Of a stretch of DNA of 64,000 nucleotides, positions 11,479-23,654 are shown in pieces; within the stretch, counting starts at the first letter, position 1, and each line of letters starts with the position of its first letter. A program made the position numbers and the translations under genes. The notes beneath the pieces are model-generated. The model had not been told where the DNA came from and did not search any database. It was given only the letters and a program-made list of their open reading frames with translations. Source of the stretch: Tetracentron sinense. Lineage: Eukaryota > Streptophyta > Magnoliopsida > Trochodendrales > Trochodendraceae. Where the stretch lies: positions 25,692 through 89,691 of the forward strand of contig JABCRI010001023.1 of assembly GCA_015143295.1 (NCBI GenBank), read 5' to 3'.

Positions 11479-14400
11479 AAAATTACCTCTAACAGGGCTA
11501 CCCCTCAAACCCTCCTTGAACTCTCCGAAGCAGAGTATGACTTAGAGCAGGAAGAGGAACCGCCTCAGAAAATTATGGACCTCCTCGAGCACAGCGAAGG
11601 ACTTCTACAGTCTAAAAGGGAGGACACTGAAACAGTCAATCTGGGATCCACAGGGAACCCCTGACTAGTTAGAATCGGCACCAGCATGAACCTTCAGCGG
11701 AAAGCAGACATGATCAGTTTCCTGAAAAGCTACAGTGATGTCTTCACCTGGTCATATGCTGACATGCCAGGCCTAGACCCAGCATTGGTGGTACACAGAC
11801 TGCCCTTGAACCCCGACGTCAGACCAGTGAGGCAGAAACTGAGACGGATGAGGCTCGAATGGTCATAGAAGGTCAAGGAAGAAGAAGACATAGTCCCAGT
11901 ACCCAAGAAGGATAGCGAGGTCCGCATGTGTATTGACTACCGGAATTTAAACAGGATAAGCCCCAAAGACTACTTTCCTCTCCCGTACATTGACGTTCTG
12001 GCCGACAATATTGCTGGGCACGAGACTCTCTCATTCATGGATGGTTTCTCCGGATACAACCAAATCAGGATGGTAGAAGAAGACATGGAGAAAATCTCCT
12101 TTATCACGCCTTGGGGCACATTCTGCTACAAGGTCATGTCCTTCGGACTCAAGAATGCAGGGGCCACCTACCAAAGGGCCATAATAGCCTTGTTCCAAGA
12201 CATAATGCACAAGTCCACTGAAATCTATATGGATGACATGATCGTCAAATCACCGACGGTCGAACAGAACCCAGAAGACCTGAAGAGAATCTGCGATAGA
12301 CTCCGAGAGTACGGCCTAAGACTGAACCTGGCCAAATGCGTCTTCGGAGCCTCATCAGGAAAGCTCCTTGGTTTCATAGTCAGCAAAAGAGGCATTGAGA
12401 TCGATCCAGCTAAATCTAGAGCTATCATCGAAATGCCAGCACCCCAAATTGAAAAGGAGATCTGTGGTTTCCTGGGCAGAATTCAGTACATCAGTCGGTT
12501 CATTTCTCAGCTAACTCCAATCTACGAGCCGATCTTCAAACGTCTCTGAAAGAATACACCGACAATCTGGAGAGCAGAATACCAAGAAGCCTTTGACAGA
12601 ATAAAGCAGTATCTTTTGAATCCTCCAGTACTTGTGCCTCCTACACCGAGACGTCCACTGCTACTCTACATCTCCATGCAAGAAACCACCATGGGGTGCA
12701 TTCTGGCACAACATGATGAGACTGGCAGAATAAAGCAACCATCTACTATATCAGTAAGCGTCTGGTCGAGTACGAAGAGCGGTACAGCCCTCTTGAGAAG
12801 ACATGTCTGGCACTGGTCTGGGTAACTCAACGTCGTCGGCACTATCTGCTTTCCTACCCAGTAATTCTGCTCTCCCGGATGGACCCACTGAAATATTTAC
12901 TGGAAAAGCCAGCCACCACCGGAAGGACTGCCTGATGGCTCATGATGTTGTCTGAATTCGACATCACATACATGACCCAGAAGTCAATTAAGGGGTAGGT
13001 GATAGTAGATCACCTGGCCCACACTTCGACCCAGGACTACGTGTCTGTACATGATCAGTTTCCAGATGAAGCCATCCTGTATACAGAAATGGATAAACAA
13101 GAATACTCCGACTGGGAGTTGTACTTTGACGGAGCTACCAACAGTCATGGGCATGGGGCAGGAGCAGTCCTGATCTCGCCTAAAGGAGCACACCTCCCTA
13201 TCTCTGTCAAGCTGAAGTTCAGATGCTCCAACAATGAAGCAGAGTACGAGGCATGCATAGCAGGACTGAAAGAAGCCCTGGACATTGGGATTGAAGAGGT
13301 AGACGTCTACGGTGACTCATCTTTGGTAATCTGTCAAGCAAATGAGTCTTGGGCCATTCGAGAAGCAAGGCTAGTCCCGTACTTAGCCTACCTCAATCTG
13401 CTAATCAGTCAATTCAGAAGAATCAGTATCAGCCACCGGCCGAGGAACCAGAATAGATTCGCTGACGCACTGGCCGCTCTAGCTTCAATGGTACAGATCC
13501 CTACAGAAATCATGCTCTGGCCGATAAAAATTCAACAACAAGATCAGCCTGCCTACTGCCTTCAGATTGAAGAGGTATCAGACAATAAGCCTTGGTATGT
13601 AGACATCAAGCAGTATCTCGATGATGGGACCTTCCCTCTCGATGCTACCAAAACAGATCACCGGGAAATCAGAAGACTGGCCATTCAGTTCGTCCTATCA
13701 GGGGGCATCTTGTACAAAAGGTCGCCGAACCTACTTTGGCTCAGATGTCTAGATACCAGTGAAGCAGCACAGGTAGTCGAAGAAGTTCATGGAGGAATTT
13801 ACAGCCCACACATGAACGGGTTGATGTTATCTAAAAAGATATTGAGGCTAGGCTATTACTGGTCCACCATGGAATCAGATTGCTGCAAGCATGTACAGAA
13901 GTGCCACCCATGCCAAATCTATGCCGACAGGGTAAATGCACCGCCGAGTAGGCTGCATAATCTCACTGCTCCTTGGTCATTCTTGGCTTGGGACATCTAC
14001 GTCATCAGACCCATAACTCCGAAAGCATCAAACGGACATCGATTCATCCTGGTAGCAATCGATTACTTCACGAAATGGGTCGAGGCATCCTCTTATGCCA
14101 GCATCACAGCCTCAGTGGTTCAGCGTTTTCTGAAAAGGGATATCATCTGTCGATATGGAGTCCCATATGAGATTGTAACAGATGATGCTCTCAACTTCTG
14201 CAACAAGGGGATGACTGACCTCTGCCAGAAATTCAAGATCCAACATCACAACTCTACGCCGTACAGGCCACAGACCAATGGTGCAGTTGAAGTCGCTAAC
14301 AAGAATCTAAAGAAAATCATAGAGAAGATGACAACCAAGTACTTTGCCTGGCATGAGATGCTCCCTTATGCACTCATGGTCTACAGAACATCCATCCGAA

Positions 14401-14840
14401 CCTCAACAGGAGCAACACCATTCGCTCTGGCCTATGGCATGGAAGCAGTCCTTCCTGTCGAAGTATAAATTCCATCACTTTGAGTGTTAATGGAAACAGA
14501 GCTCTCAGAAGCAGAATGGGCGCAGACCCGATACGAGCAGTTAAACCTGATCGAAGAGCGGCGACTGAAAGCCATCAACCACTCTCAGGCCTATCAAAGG
14601 TGCATGGCTAGGGCATTCAACAGGAAAGTCAAGCCAAGAAATATCGAGATCGGCGACCTGGTTCTCTAGAAAATGTTGCCAAACCGCCCTGACCCAAGGG
14701 GCAAGTTTACTCCCAACTATGAAGGCCTATATGTCGTCCGAGATAAATTCTCCGGCGGTGCCCTTTAGCTCGGACGTATGGATGACGAAGACCTCCTAGA
14801 GCCCGTCAACATTGACAAAGTCAAAAGATACTACGCTTAG
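11479..14840 (+). pseudogene. RT-RNaseH-integrase region of A
   Basis: Domains in order: reverse transcriptase (FSGYNQIRM, then YMDDMIVKS near 12225-12250), connecting RNase H, a second RNase H of archaeal type (LYFDGATNSHGHGAGAVL near 13120 and NNEAEYEACIAGLKEALDIG), integrase zinc finger (H-H-C-C with CHPCQIYAD near 13905), integrase core (FILVAIDYFTKWVEAS, NGAVEVANKNLKKI) and a C-terminal GPY-like tail (about 14690-14840). The double RNase H is diagnostic of the Tat lineage. The equivalent in C is uninterrupted (55090-58509). Broken here, in several places. Confidence 0.9.
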
Positions 14841-15234
14841 GGTCTAGATCTGATAGGCGCTTTGCACTTGTAGTTTCTCTGGGAAATGATAAGAGGCCAT
14901 CCTTGGCACACTCTTCATCCCTCTTTCCTGTAATCCGTTTACAAAACAAATAAATCTCGCTAGTTAGCCCTTTGAGCCTGACAGCCCTTCTTTCATTATA
15001 CTTTTCAGTGACCTGATCCTGTAAAGGTACGTAGGCAGCCTATCAAATCAGGTGCGGTCACATATGGGGTATCCACTCTTTAACTCTCCCCAAACAGAGT
15101 CCCTCTTTCCCCAAAGGAGTCATCAGCTCTCCCCAAGCAGAGACAAACTCTCCCAGCTTCCCAAGCAAATCGACTCACATGGGTATAAAATTTATATCGA
15201 AAGAAAGCCCAAAATAGAAGTCGAAATATTTCAA

Positions 15235-15495
15235 CAATTAGAGACTCCCCACAAAGAAGACCTCTCCGGACTCTTTACCCAGCAGAAACAATCTCTCTAG
15301 AAAAATAGAATCATCGGGCAGAGACAACCTCTCTATCCCTAGTAGAGACAACCTCTCTCGCTCCTCAGGCAGAGACAACCTCTCTATCCCCAGCAGAGAC
15401 AACCTCTCTATCCCCAGCAGAGACAACCTCTCTCGCTCCTCGAGCAGAGACAACCTCTCTATCCCCAGCAGAGACAGCCTCTCTCGCTCCCCCAA
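15235..15495 (+). repeat. Minisatellite in the 3' UTR of A
   Basis: Tandem copies built on AGAGACAACCTCTC joined by TATCCCCAGC or GCTCCTC(G/A)GC, period about 24 with higher-order 48. Open frames across it on either strand are repeat artefacts. Confidence 0.8.
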
Positions 15496-16821
15496 AAAAA
15501 CAAAAAAAAAAAAATCATCACCGGGAATCATAAGGCACAGGCCTTAAGCAAACAAATCCCCCCAGAAACAGAAAAATTATCCCTAGAAAGTGAAAATCAA
15601 TTATATCAAACCAAAACCTCCAAGGGAGAGCAAATCAACTACAAAACAGGAGAAATCCCAGGGTGTCTCAAACTTGGTCCCTCAGCCTACATTTCGTCCT
15701 ACTATAAGTCCTCCTCGATCCCTTAGGAATTACGAGTGCAAGTGCAATATCACATCTGAATCCCCAGCGGAAATATCATCCTCAAATGCCTAGAGGAGCG
15801 CCATTCAGGGCTATGATGGGAGAAAACCTTCTTTCCCAACATAAACAAAACTTCCCCAGTAAGTTGCGGGCATGAGTGAAAACCGGCAACGGCCTCATTG
15901 CACAAAAATCACGCATTCCCCAGACTTAGTCTTGTGACTAGGGGCAAAAAAGGGATAAAAATCAATCAGCTTTGCAGGCATGAGGAAAATCGACAACAAC
16001 CTCATCGCCCAAAAATTATGCGAACCTCATGACTTGGTTATTCCAAGGGTAAAAAAGGAAGAAAGGCTGAAGAGCAGTTTGGCAACAACATCCTGCAGCA
16101 ATCAGGCTAGCTAGATAAATCCCCTATAGCAATCCCTGGTAGGTGGCATGGAAGAGTAGCTTCCCTAACACTAGGCTCCAGCAGAGTTCAGATCCCCAGC
16201 AGTGACCTACGGCAGTGTCATATCCCTCAGCACATCCCCAGCAATGGTCTATAATGGCTTACATCCCCCAGCGGATCTCCCCAGCAGGAGCATCCTATTT
16301 ACTCCCCCAGCAAGCTTCTCCCCAGTCAGAGTCTAATCTCCAGCAGTGACAAAACAAATGGGTCTACCGTGAGCATCCTCAGCGGTGACAAAACTTCTTC
16401 TGGGTCATACTCTGCTCTCCAAGAGCGAAAGGCAGATTAAAGAACTCCCCAAAGCCCTGACTGAAGCACTTTCCTAGCAAAACTGATAGCTAGTTGAACA
16501 TTCTTTTGTTGAAAGCAAAATTTTTACAAAAGACCAAAACCTTTACAAAATGTCTTCAAAAACAAACTCTTTGGTATCCTAACCAGTTTGTACCAGCCTG
16601 CACTGAGCAGCCCCAGCAAGACAAAGCAGAAGATGCCGACACCATGTATCCCCGCCAGTTGCAATCAGTAGAGTCATGGGAAAGCATCCTCGCCTTTATC
16701 CCCTGCATGACATCCCTGTATAGCGTCATGCTTCTGGTGACCAAACTCCCCAGCATCACCTATGATCAAAATCCAGTGCCTCTCGACCATTTCAATCATC
16801 CGGTTAACACCTCTTAGACAT

Positions 16822-17600
16822 GCCGCCTCCTCGACATCCCGTGTATACCTTTACAACGTATACCTCCTGCATGTCCTCTCTTTCGACACCCCGTGTGTCC
16901 TCGACATCCCGTGTATACCTTTACTGCATATACCACCGGCATGTCCTCCCTTTCGACACTCCCGTGTGTCCTCGACATCCCCGTGTATACCTTTACAGCA
17001 TATACCGCTGGCATGTCTCCTCTTTTGACACCCTGTGTGTCCTCGACATCCCGTGTATACCTTTACAGCATATACCACCTGCATGTCTTCTCTTTCGACA
17101 CCCCCGTGTGTCCTCGACATCCCGTGTGTACCTTTATAGCATATACCTCCGGCATGTCTCCTCTTTCGACAGCCCGTGTGTCCTCGACATCCCATATATA
17201 CCTTTACAGCGTATACCACCTGCATGTCCTCTCTTTGACACCCCGTGTGTCCTCGACATCCTGTGTATACCTTTACAGCGTATACCACCTGCATGTCTTC
17301 TCTTTCGACACCCCCATGTGTCCTCGACATCCCGTGTATACCTTTACAGCATATACCGCCAGCATGTCTCATGCTCGACACCCCCGTATGTCCTCGACAT
17401 CCCGTGTATAACTTTACAGCGTATACCACTGGCATGTCCTCTCTTTTGACACCCCCGTGTGTCTTCGACATCCCGTGTATACCTTTACATTGTATAACAC
17501 CCGCATGTCCCTTCTTTTGACACCCCCGTGTGTCCTCGACATCCCGTGTGTACCTTTACAGTGTACACCACCCATATGTCACCCCCTTCAACATCCTATG
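16822..17600 (+). repeat. ~70-bp tandem array in the 3' UTR of A
   Basis: About eleven units, each with CCTCGACATCCCGTGTATAC, CTTTACAGC, TATACC, CATGTC and CGACACCCCCGTGTG. Unit starts are spaced 68-75 bp. Known: tandem arrays in Ogre 3' UTRs have been linked to the origin of satellite repeats. A core of the unit is shared with the array in C (52350-52965). Confidence 0.9.
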
Positions 17601-17873
17601 TGTTCTTGACACCCTGTGTGTCTCTTCAATCAAACTCGATCAAATCCTTCTGGCTGACGCCTCTGGGCTATGCCATCCCTGCATCCATCATGCCCCAGTG
17701 AGTAGTCCGAACTACCCGCTCTTCGCATCAGAGGCTCTGCCACTACGTTGCACTCACCATTTGTACTGCATGCATACATATCATCATTCTGTATCCCTGT
17801 TATCCGAGCTTGGTGTAAAAATAGGATGATTCCAATCTTTGCCGTTCAAATCGCCAATCTTAGCATTCTCCAG

Positions 17874-17887
17874 CAAAGCGGGGCAGC
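17874..17887 (+). other. Polypurine tract of A
   Basis: CAAAGCGGGGCAGC lies immediately before the 3' LTR. C has the equivalent AAAGAGGGGCAGC (complement of 52069-52081), so the position is conserved. Confidence 0.75.
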
Positions 17888-20253
17888 TGTAAGCACCCGA
17901 TTTTTACACCCCATCCTAACTATAGTTAAAGCCCATTTTAACTATGTTTATCCCCTCACATCAACCCCAGTCCCTTAAACCTAGGTAAGCCTCTAGTCAA
18001 ACCATAGTAAATCCTAGGACTCAAAACCGTGTCCTAAACCCTCACCTTAGTTAAACCCTACCCTTAGGACCAAACCCTAGGTGACCTTAGTATAACCCAT
18101 GACCTATAGGGCCTGACCCAAACCTCAGAATCATTAAGGCCCAAAAGCACTAAAGCCCAGGCCCAATTCAAATAGATGTCAGAATGTCGGTAGTAGATCT
18201 ACCGACATTTATTTTAAGCCTTGTTTTAAGCTGTCGGTAGACCTTACCGACATCTTCAAGTTACGAGTTGCAGGCCTGCAACACCCCTGCACACTCTACC
18301 TCCACCTCCACCTCGGTTTCTCCCTTCTCAACCCTTAGTCGACCTTACCTTGGTCCAATACCCTCCTCTCCCTTCTTCTAAATCCCTTTTTGGTCCCTTA
18401 GGAGCTTCCCTATAAAAACCCAACGCCACCATAGTTCATACGATCGGCATTTTTTTAGAGGAGAACCCCTGCTGCAAAACCGAAATCCTCACCCCTCTTC
18501 ACACCCTTGGTTCGGTTCTAGGCTTCCCCTAGACCTACCTCTCCCTCCCCTGCTCATGTAGCACCGCCGGAGCGCCACCACCTTGCATAGGCAGCACCCC
18601 CCCCGTTTGGCAGGAACAGAGCATTGGGTAGGGACACCCCTACCCATTTCTTTACGGCTTTAACATCCTTGTGAGCCCCTGATCATCTCCAGGGGACCTT
18701 TTTACGTTTTTTTACTGTTGCCTAGTATAAACGAACCCACACAGGGTGTTCACCCACCTAAACCATAGGTGTGGTGAACCCCTTCGGGTATAACAAACTC
18801 CATAGAGCTCTCAGAGCCATTACAGAACCTTCTGGGGGCCCCTCACATCATGAGGGAGCCCCTAGTAATCCCTGTGCATAGCCCCCGTGGGCATAAACCG
18901 GATTTTCAAAAAAATCAGGAATGGCGGTAATACCAGTACCACCATTCCTGGTAGAGCTGGTTTTCCTTTTGTCGGCTGTCCAACTACCGACACTCTGTTT
19001 CTGCCTTATTTCAGTTAGGTCGGTAATCCATCTACCGCCAATTTGCTGTTGCTATCACAGTGACTTTTCAGCTCTGTGGGACCCACTCTAGGCATCCCCT
19101 GGGGTCCACACAGAGCCTGATCTCTTCCCAGGAGTCCCCTCTACACTCCCCCACCCTCAGTTCACCTCGGGTTACAGCTTAACCCTAGTTAGCAGTGGAA
19201 AAAACACTGAACAAAAACACTGTATACAAGTCGGTAATCCAATTACCGACATTATCTTTATTTTTGTTCTGGGCTTTTGCAGGGGCCCAGGCTTGGTAGG
19301 AGGCCACTTTAGGCCTTGCCTAGCCCCCTGGGCCTACCTCGGACTATACCAGACCCTTAACTGTGGTTAAATCCACCTCCGGTTAACATTTAACGACGGT
19401 TAAGCACCCCTTAACCCCACAAACTTTGGGAAATTAAACGGACATTCCAAAAAATATCATCGGACCATAATACTGACTTTGGCCATCTCCCTAATCCTGG
19501 TTAGCAACCCTAACCACAGTTAGACCCCCTTTACTGCGATTAGCACCCCTAATCATAGTTAACTTCAGTTTACGTCCTACCGAGCCTAAAAACCAAGTCT
19601 ACCGGACTTACCTCGGCCTACTGGGCCCCGCCTTAGCCTACCAGGCTATAGCTCACTCACCCTTTACTGTGGTTAGCAACCTTAAGTGTTGTTAGTTCGG
19701 CCTAATCCCGGTTAGCAACCCTAACCCAGGCCGGACTCCTTCCTAGTCTACCGGACTCCTCCTTAAGCCTACAGGGCTTACATACCTTGCACTTGACCCT
19801 CCTCAGTCAACCAAACCCTAGTCTACTGGACTAGTCCATGTTAGCCGCCCTTGGTGCACACACACACTCCCCTAGCCTTAGCACAGGCTCACGTGCCAGA
19901 ACTACGCTCGGTCTGATCTCACCCTGTGAGTACGTAGGCAGCCCAACACGGGCCCGACCCCAGTTAGCTTTTCCCTTCTTGGATTAGCGTTCACTTAAAC
20001 ATTTCAGCATTCTAAACAAGATTAACTTTATTTGGCGTAAACCTGGGGAGTACGGAACCGTTGTAAAACGGAAGCCTCGGGGTGCCTAATACCTTCCCCA
20101 GACTTAACCAAACCCCTTACCCTGATCTCTCTCATGGACCAAGACCTTATCCAAAACTTCGGGGGAGTTATCTCTTCTGAATGAATAGGTAGCGACTCTC
20201 AAAAACCCGTGAGCCACAAACAACATTGGGGGAGTGAATTTCCCGCGCTCACA
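17888..20253 (+). repeat. 3' LTR of A
   Basis: 2366 bp, same ends as the 5' LTR (TGTAAGCACC...GCGCTCACA), TATA box at 18411-18417, and TACGTAGGCAGCC at 19931-19943. It differs from the 5' LTR by scattered substitutions and several small indels. Confidence 0.95.
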
Positions 20254-20258
20254 AGCAT
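20254..20258. repeat. Target-site duplication of A (right)
   Basis: AGCAT, identical to 3069-3073. Confidence 0.9.
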
Positions 20259-20429
20259 TACTGGAAAATTACTGTATTCTGAAAGTCTATGATAGTTCCA
20301 AATCCTAGAGCTCACTATGGAAGGATATAGTCAAGGTACAGTAAGGATCGTTTCACTGTGAGATCTTTCTATTTGGCTTTGGGGGATAGTCTTAGTTGTT
20401 CTTTTCCTTACAGTTTCGTTGATTTACTC

Positions 20430-20990
20430 CCATGGATTTCTTCCTAGATAAACTTCTTCTTTCCAAGATAAAAATTCTCACATTGGATCATTTAAAGTGT
20501 AGGGGTTGACAACTTGCAATGAATGCTTCATGCGTATGCCTGAGGAGGAATCAGTGGCTGTGGATCAGAGGGATTTTGAGATATTTCCTATCCCGCTTGG
20601 GGATGTCAGCGGTTTTCCTTAAAATTCTCAGCTATTAGTCTCTTACTGGATTTTGAGAGACGTTGACAACCTTCAGAGAAGGATTTTGAGGGCTCCCCTA
20701 GGAGCCATCTGCAGGGGTGTGGAATAGAAATAGGAGATTTTTTTTTATAATTGTGTGGCCCCTGTGGGGAAGATCACTACAGATATTTTAAAGTAGGTTT
20801 TCAATGGGTGCTCTGTTGAATTAGATGCGGATGAGTTAGTCTTGTCTGATATCTTTCGGGATTAAGTAATGTAATTTCCTTGGTTTGCCTTTTTGTTTTG
20901 TTCAGAGTTACCAATTGGTGCTTCTTATTTGTAAATCCATTTCTCAACATATTGATTTTCTTTTCCCGATTAAAAAAGTAAACAGTCTTG
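20430..20990 (+). mobile_element. LINE (L1-type) 3' fragment with zf-RVT remnant
   Basis: Reading the plus strand gives KIKILTLDHLKCRG followed by a stop codon and QLAMNASC, then in a shifted frame TTCNECFMRMPEEESV. This matches the zinc-binding domain at the end of plant L1 reverse transcriptases (consensus like LTLDNL..RGWQLAN.C..C..EEESV). Further on, WNRNRRF near 20725 matches the usual tail. At least one stop and one frameshift interrupt it. The segment ends near an A-rich run (20970-21000). Only the 3' end is present, as expected of a 5'-truncated LINE. It could alternatively be a dispersed zf-RVT gene fragment. Confidence 0.5.
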
Positions 20991-21227
20991 CTGATAAAAA
21001 AACAAATTTGAATAACAAGAACAAATAAAACTGCAATAATTTACTAGAATATCAACATAGAAACAACTCCATAGGCATGAGAGGGACATGTATTCTTGTT
21101 AGATGCACAAAAAATCCACCCCAAACTTAATAGATTTGTTGAAAATGTAGAATCTGCATCAAACTCATAAAGTAATATGTAAGTATGTAATGATTTAAAT
21201 ATAGGACCAAATTAAATTAATTCATAC

Positions 21228-22689
21228 CTCCTGGATGAAATTTCATATAAGGTGATATATTATACACACGACCTTTTAAAACAGTCCACATAGAACCTTC
21301 TGTTTGGTGTTGCTTAACTTCATCCATAGAAATGAGCCTTTTATTTGACTGTCCCTTTAATCCTGAAACAAGCAATCACGGAGGTACATAAGAAACATTG
21401 ATTGGTATTTCATCTAAAAGAAACTAAGACGGATCTGCATGATAATTTAATAAGTAAAACTGAGAAGATAAACAAAGTGCAATATCATCAAATTCCAAAT
21501 TGTCAAATAATCCCAACTAAACCGCTTCTTAAAGATTCAATATCTACATACCAACATAGAAACCCATAGCTTTCCTCATTACAAATCCACTTCTTCCCAG
21601 CCAAGTTAAGGGAGGGTGAATCTACCACCAGACTTTTTAGTTTATAACTTTATATAGAGCAGGAAGAGTCCTTTCCTCTTTCAAAATTCCCAAAACAAAG
21701 GGTCACACGCATATACACAGTAAAATAAAGCAAAATACTATAGGCCAACTAGCAATGAAACAATGGTGCTAAGTTTTTCATTAGTCGACCTAATGTTGCT
21801 CAAACTGTACATAAACAGTCAGTTAGAGAGAGAATTGGACCTCTATCATAAACAAACTGTCGTTTCTTTCTCTATGAGCTGACCAAGGAGTAAGTATCCA
21901 GCACTCAGCTTTCAGAAGCAAGGGGAAGAAGTGTCCGGTTTATTCCAGGTTTAACAGAAAACCAAACAATACCAAGACGAGATTCATAAGTACATTAAAA
22001 AAATTTTAAAATAAAGTTAGATGTTAGAGAAGAAAGAAAAATAGAGTCACCACCAGAAATCAAGAGCGTGAACTGCTTTAAAGTTTAAAGAGAAACTGAG
22101 TTGTCATTTTTGACAAAGAGAAAAGCTCACGAAATACCTGCAAGGTCAGGGTGTGTCCGTGTGATCTTTAACCAGTCCATTTGGCTATACCCTTTCTCAA
22201 AAGGAACCTTTGCCCGAGCTGCAGGCTTTCTTACAGCAGCCTTTTGTTCCTGTGAAATCTTAACTGATTCTCCAACATTTCCTGATACCGTTTGTTTTGA
22301 CAATTCTTTCAAATGTTTTGGAGGCGACGTATCAATAACATTAAAAGACAAAAAACCAACTGTTCCCTGCTTCTTCGTGCCAGCATTCTCAAATGACTTA
22401 TCTTTCCACAAAAAACTGCTGTTCTGATTACTACCAGCACCATTTGAAAATTCATCTTTTATAGTTAAAGCTCCGATGTTAGGCACAGTTTTCTGCGCTT
22501 CCAAACCGTCTTGATCAACAGGTAAACCAATCTAAACAATGAAATACAAACTGCCATGAGTAATCCATCTAATGTGAACAAATCGAAGGCTTCACTTAGT
22601 GTACCATGCAAAGAGAGATAATATAAAACCATTTTATGAGAAGAATTTAAGCTTGCCTGACAAAAAGTGAAGTCATTGTCATCTTCCAT
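21228..22689 (-). CDS. RLF: RLF, cytochrome b5-like heme-binding protein (5' three exons; last exon not found)
   Basis: Host gene on the minus strand. Exon 1 is 22657-22689 ([11 protein letters not shown]), exon 2 is 22138-22531 ([13 protein letters not shown]...[19 protein letters not shown]...HPDLAG), exon 3 is 21228-21362 ([18 protein letters not shown]...[10 protein letters not shown]). Phases join correctly, giving 187 codons plus one base. The conserved [15 protein letters not shown] segment and the cytochrome b5 fold with HPGG (first heme-ligand histidine) identify it as the relative of Arabidopsis RLF (REDUCED LATERAL ROOT FORMATION), a cytosolic cytochrome b5-domain protein needed for lateral root initiation. 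The final exon, expected to carry the second heme ligand (KYHAW-type motif) and about 40 residues, is absent from 20259-21227 and from 1-3068. Either the last intron is more than 20 kb long with elements inside it, or the gene is truncated. Confidence 0.85.
21363..22137 (-). other. RLF intron 2
   Basis: 775 bp, donor CAG/GTATTTC at its right end and acceptor TGTTTCAG at its left end. AT-rich; no element or gene recognised in it. Confidence 0.8.
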
Positions 22690-22880
22690 CTCACTCTCAA
22701 TGCAGTCGAATGTTATACTCTATCCTGTCGACAGAACCGTTTATCAAGCAATTGGGATTTGTATTCTACTGTTCAGGGCTCAAGTCAATAACTGAAGAAA
22801 ATAATTGCAAAAAGAGCTAAAAACTTGAATGTGAAAACTTCTATAGCTAAAAAAATTACCTGAAAAAAAACAAATGCAAC
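22511..22880 (-). repeat. RLF 5' duplication, copy a
   Basis: Covers the first bases of exon 2, intron 1, exon 1 and about 190 bp upstream. It is repeated at 25519-25887 with roughly 5% differences (by eye). A pyrimidine-rich stretch ending TTTTCTTCAG (complement of about 22793-22806) could be the acceptor of an intron in the 5' UTR. Confidence 0.8.
22532..22656 (-). other. RLF intron 1 with GC donor
   Basis: 125 bp. The donor reads TGTCAG/GCAAGC, so it is a GC-AG intron, and the acceptor is CATTGTTTAG. The GC donor is preserved in the duplicate copy (exon 1b at 25672-25704). Joining at this site restores the family-typical FTFCQ-(V/I)GLPVD reading. Confidence 0.75.
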
Positions 22881-23028
22881 ATTGTTAACTAAATTGTTTC
22901 CAAAGTATGACCCAACCCATGTAATATGCACTCTACTCACCAACCTAGAAAACCAAAAAGGAATGACTTGAAATTCTCAACGGTTATAACCGGACTACTT
23001 GGAGTCCGGTCACATACTAATACTCGCC

Positions 23029-23654
23029 CAATGTTTGAAATCCCATTGGGATCTCGCGAAATCTTGATTTCGTCCCAACCCCCCGAATTTGAAATGTGTA
23101 ATATATCGGATTTGTAGATTTCAGTTGGAATGTCAGAATTTTGGCCGAAATTTCATAAATTTATTTTTAAATATTTTTTTGTTAGTTTTTAAATAAATTT
23201 TGAAATATTCAAAAATATTTTTACATATTCATCGGAAAAAAATTATTTTAAATAATAATATTATATAAATATATTAAATTTTAATAAAATTATATTTCTA
23301 CTGAAATATTTTAAAATTTCTTGAAATATCATTAATATATTTAATTTAATAAAATATTAAAAAAAAAATTCATAATTTCATAGATAAATCCAAAATTTTC
23401 GAAATTTTGATATGGGTTGGAGGACCGAAATCGCCGATATTAAATAATAATATTATATAAATATATTAAATTTATATAAAATTATATTTCTACTGAAATA
23501 TTTTAAAATTTTGTGAAATATCATTAATATATTTAATTTAATCAAATATATTTTTTTTTAAAGTCATAATTTCATAGATAAATCCAAAATTTTCGAAATT
23601 TTGATTTGGGTTGGAGGACCGAAATCGCCGATATTACCGAAATTTCAAACCTTG
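23029..23654. mobile_element. hAT-type non-autonomous element (MITE)
   Basis: 626 bp, with terminal inverted repeats CAATGTTTGAAAT at the left and ATTTCAAACCTTG at the right, flanked by a perfect 8-bp duplication TACTCGCC (23021-23028 and 23655-23662). An 8-bp TSD with CA-starting ends is the hAT signature. The interior is very AT-rich, non-coding, and contains a direct duplication of about 190 bp. The related, uninterrupted site at 24671-24685 (ACTCGCCTCCCCC) shows the pre-insertion state. Confidence 0.85.
23253..23632. repeat. ~190-bp direct duplication inside the hAT MITE
   Basis: Two adjacent copies (about 23253-23440 and 23441-23632), each running from AAATAATAATATTATATAAA through CATAGATAAATCCAAAATTT to GACCGAAATCGCCGATATT. 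Confidence 0.85.

Larger units (their letters stand above)
14841..17873 (+). other. 3' untranslated region of A
   Basis: About 3 kb without a credible gene between integrase and the PPT, as in other Ogre elements. It contains the motif TACGTAGGCAGCC (15028-15040), also present in each LTR, many 'CCCCAGCAG' words, a minisatellite (15235-15495) and a ~70-bp tandem array (16822-17600). The equivalent region in C is 52085-55089. Confidence 0.8.
3074..20253 (+). mobile_element. A: full-length Tat/Ogre-type Ty3/gypsy element
   Basis: A 17.2-kb element with 5' LTR 3074-5466, PBS, ORF1, gag, protease with G-patch-like tail, intron, RT, RNase H, a second (archaeal-type) RNase H, integrase, long 3' UTR with tandem arrays, PPT and 3' LTR 17888-20253, bounded by a perfect 5-bp TSD. 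Known: ORF1 ahead of gag, an intron between protease and RT, dual RNase H and very large size are marks of the Tat/Ogre lineage. The coding part is broken in of the order of ten or more places. Sampling the two LTRs by eye gives roughly 3-4% difference plus small indels, which suggests an age of about one to a few million years, depending on the rate. It is related to B and C in the same window. Confidence 0.95.

Noticed and set aside
15238-15531. A 97-codon minus-strand frame with repeated ERLSLLGI
   Set aside because: Product of the minisatellite in the 3' UTR of A, not a gene.
16820-17471. Long open frames on both strands (about 205-210 codons) across 16820-17471
   Set aside because: They are read-through of the ~70-bp tandem array, with the same short peptide repeated in different frames on both strands; no protein family fits.
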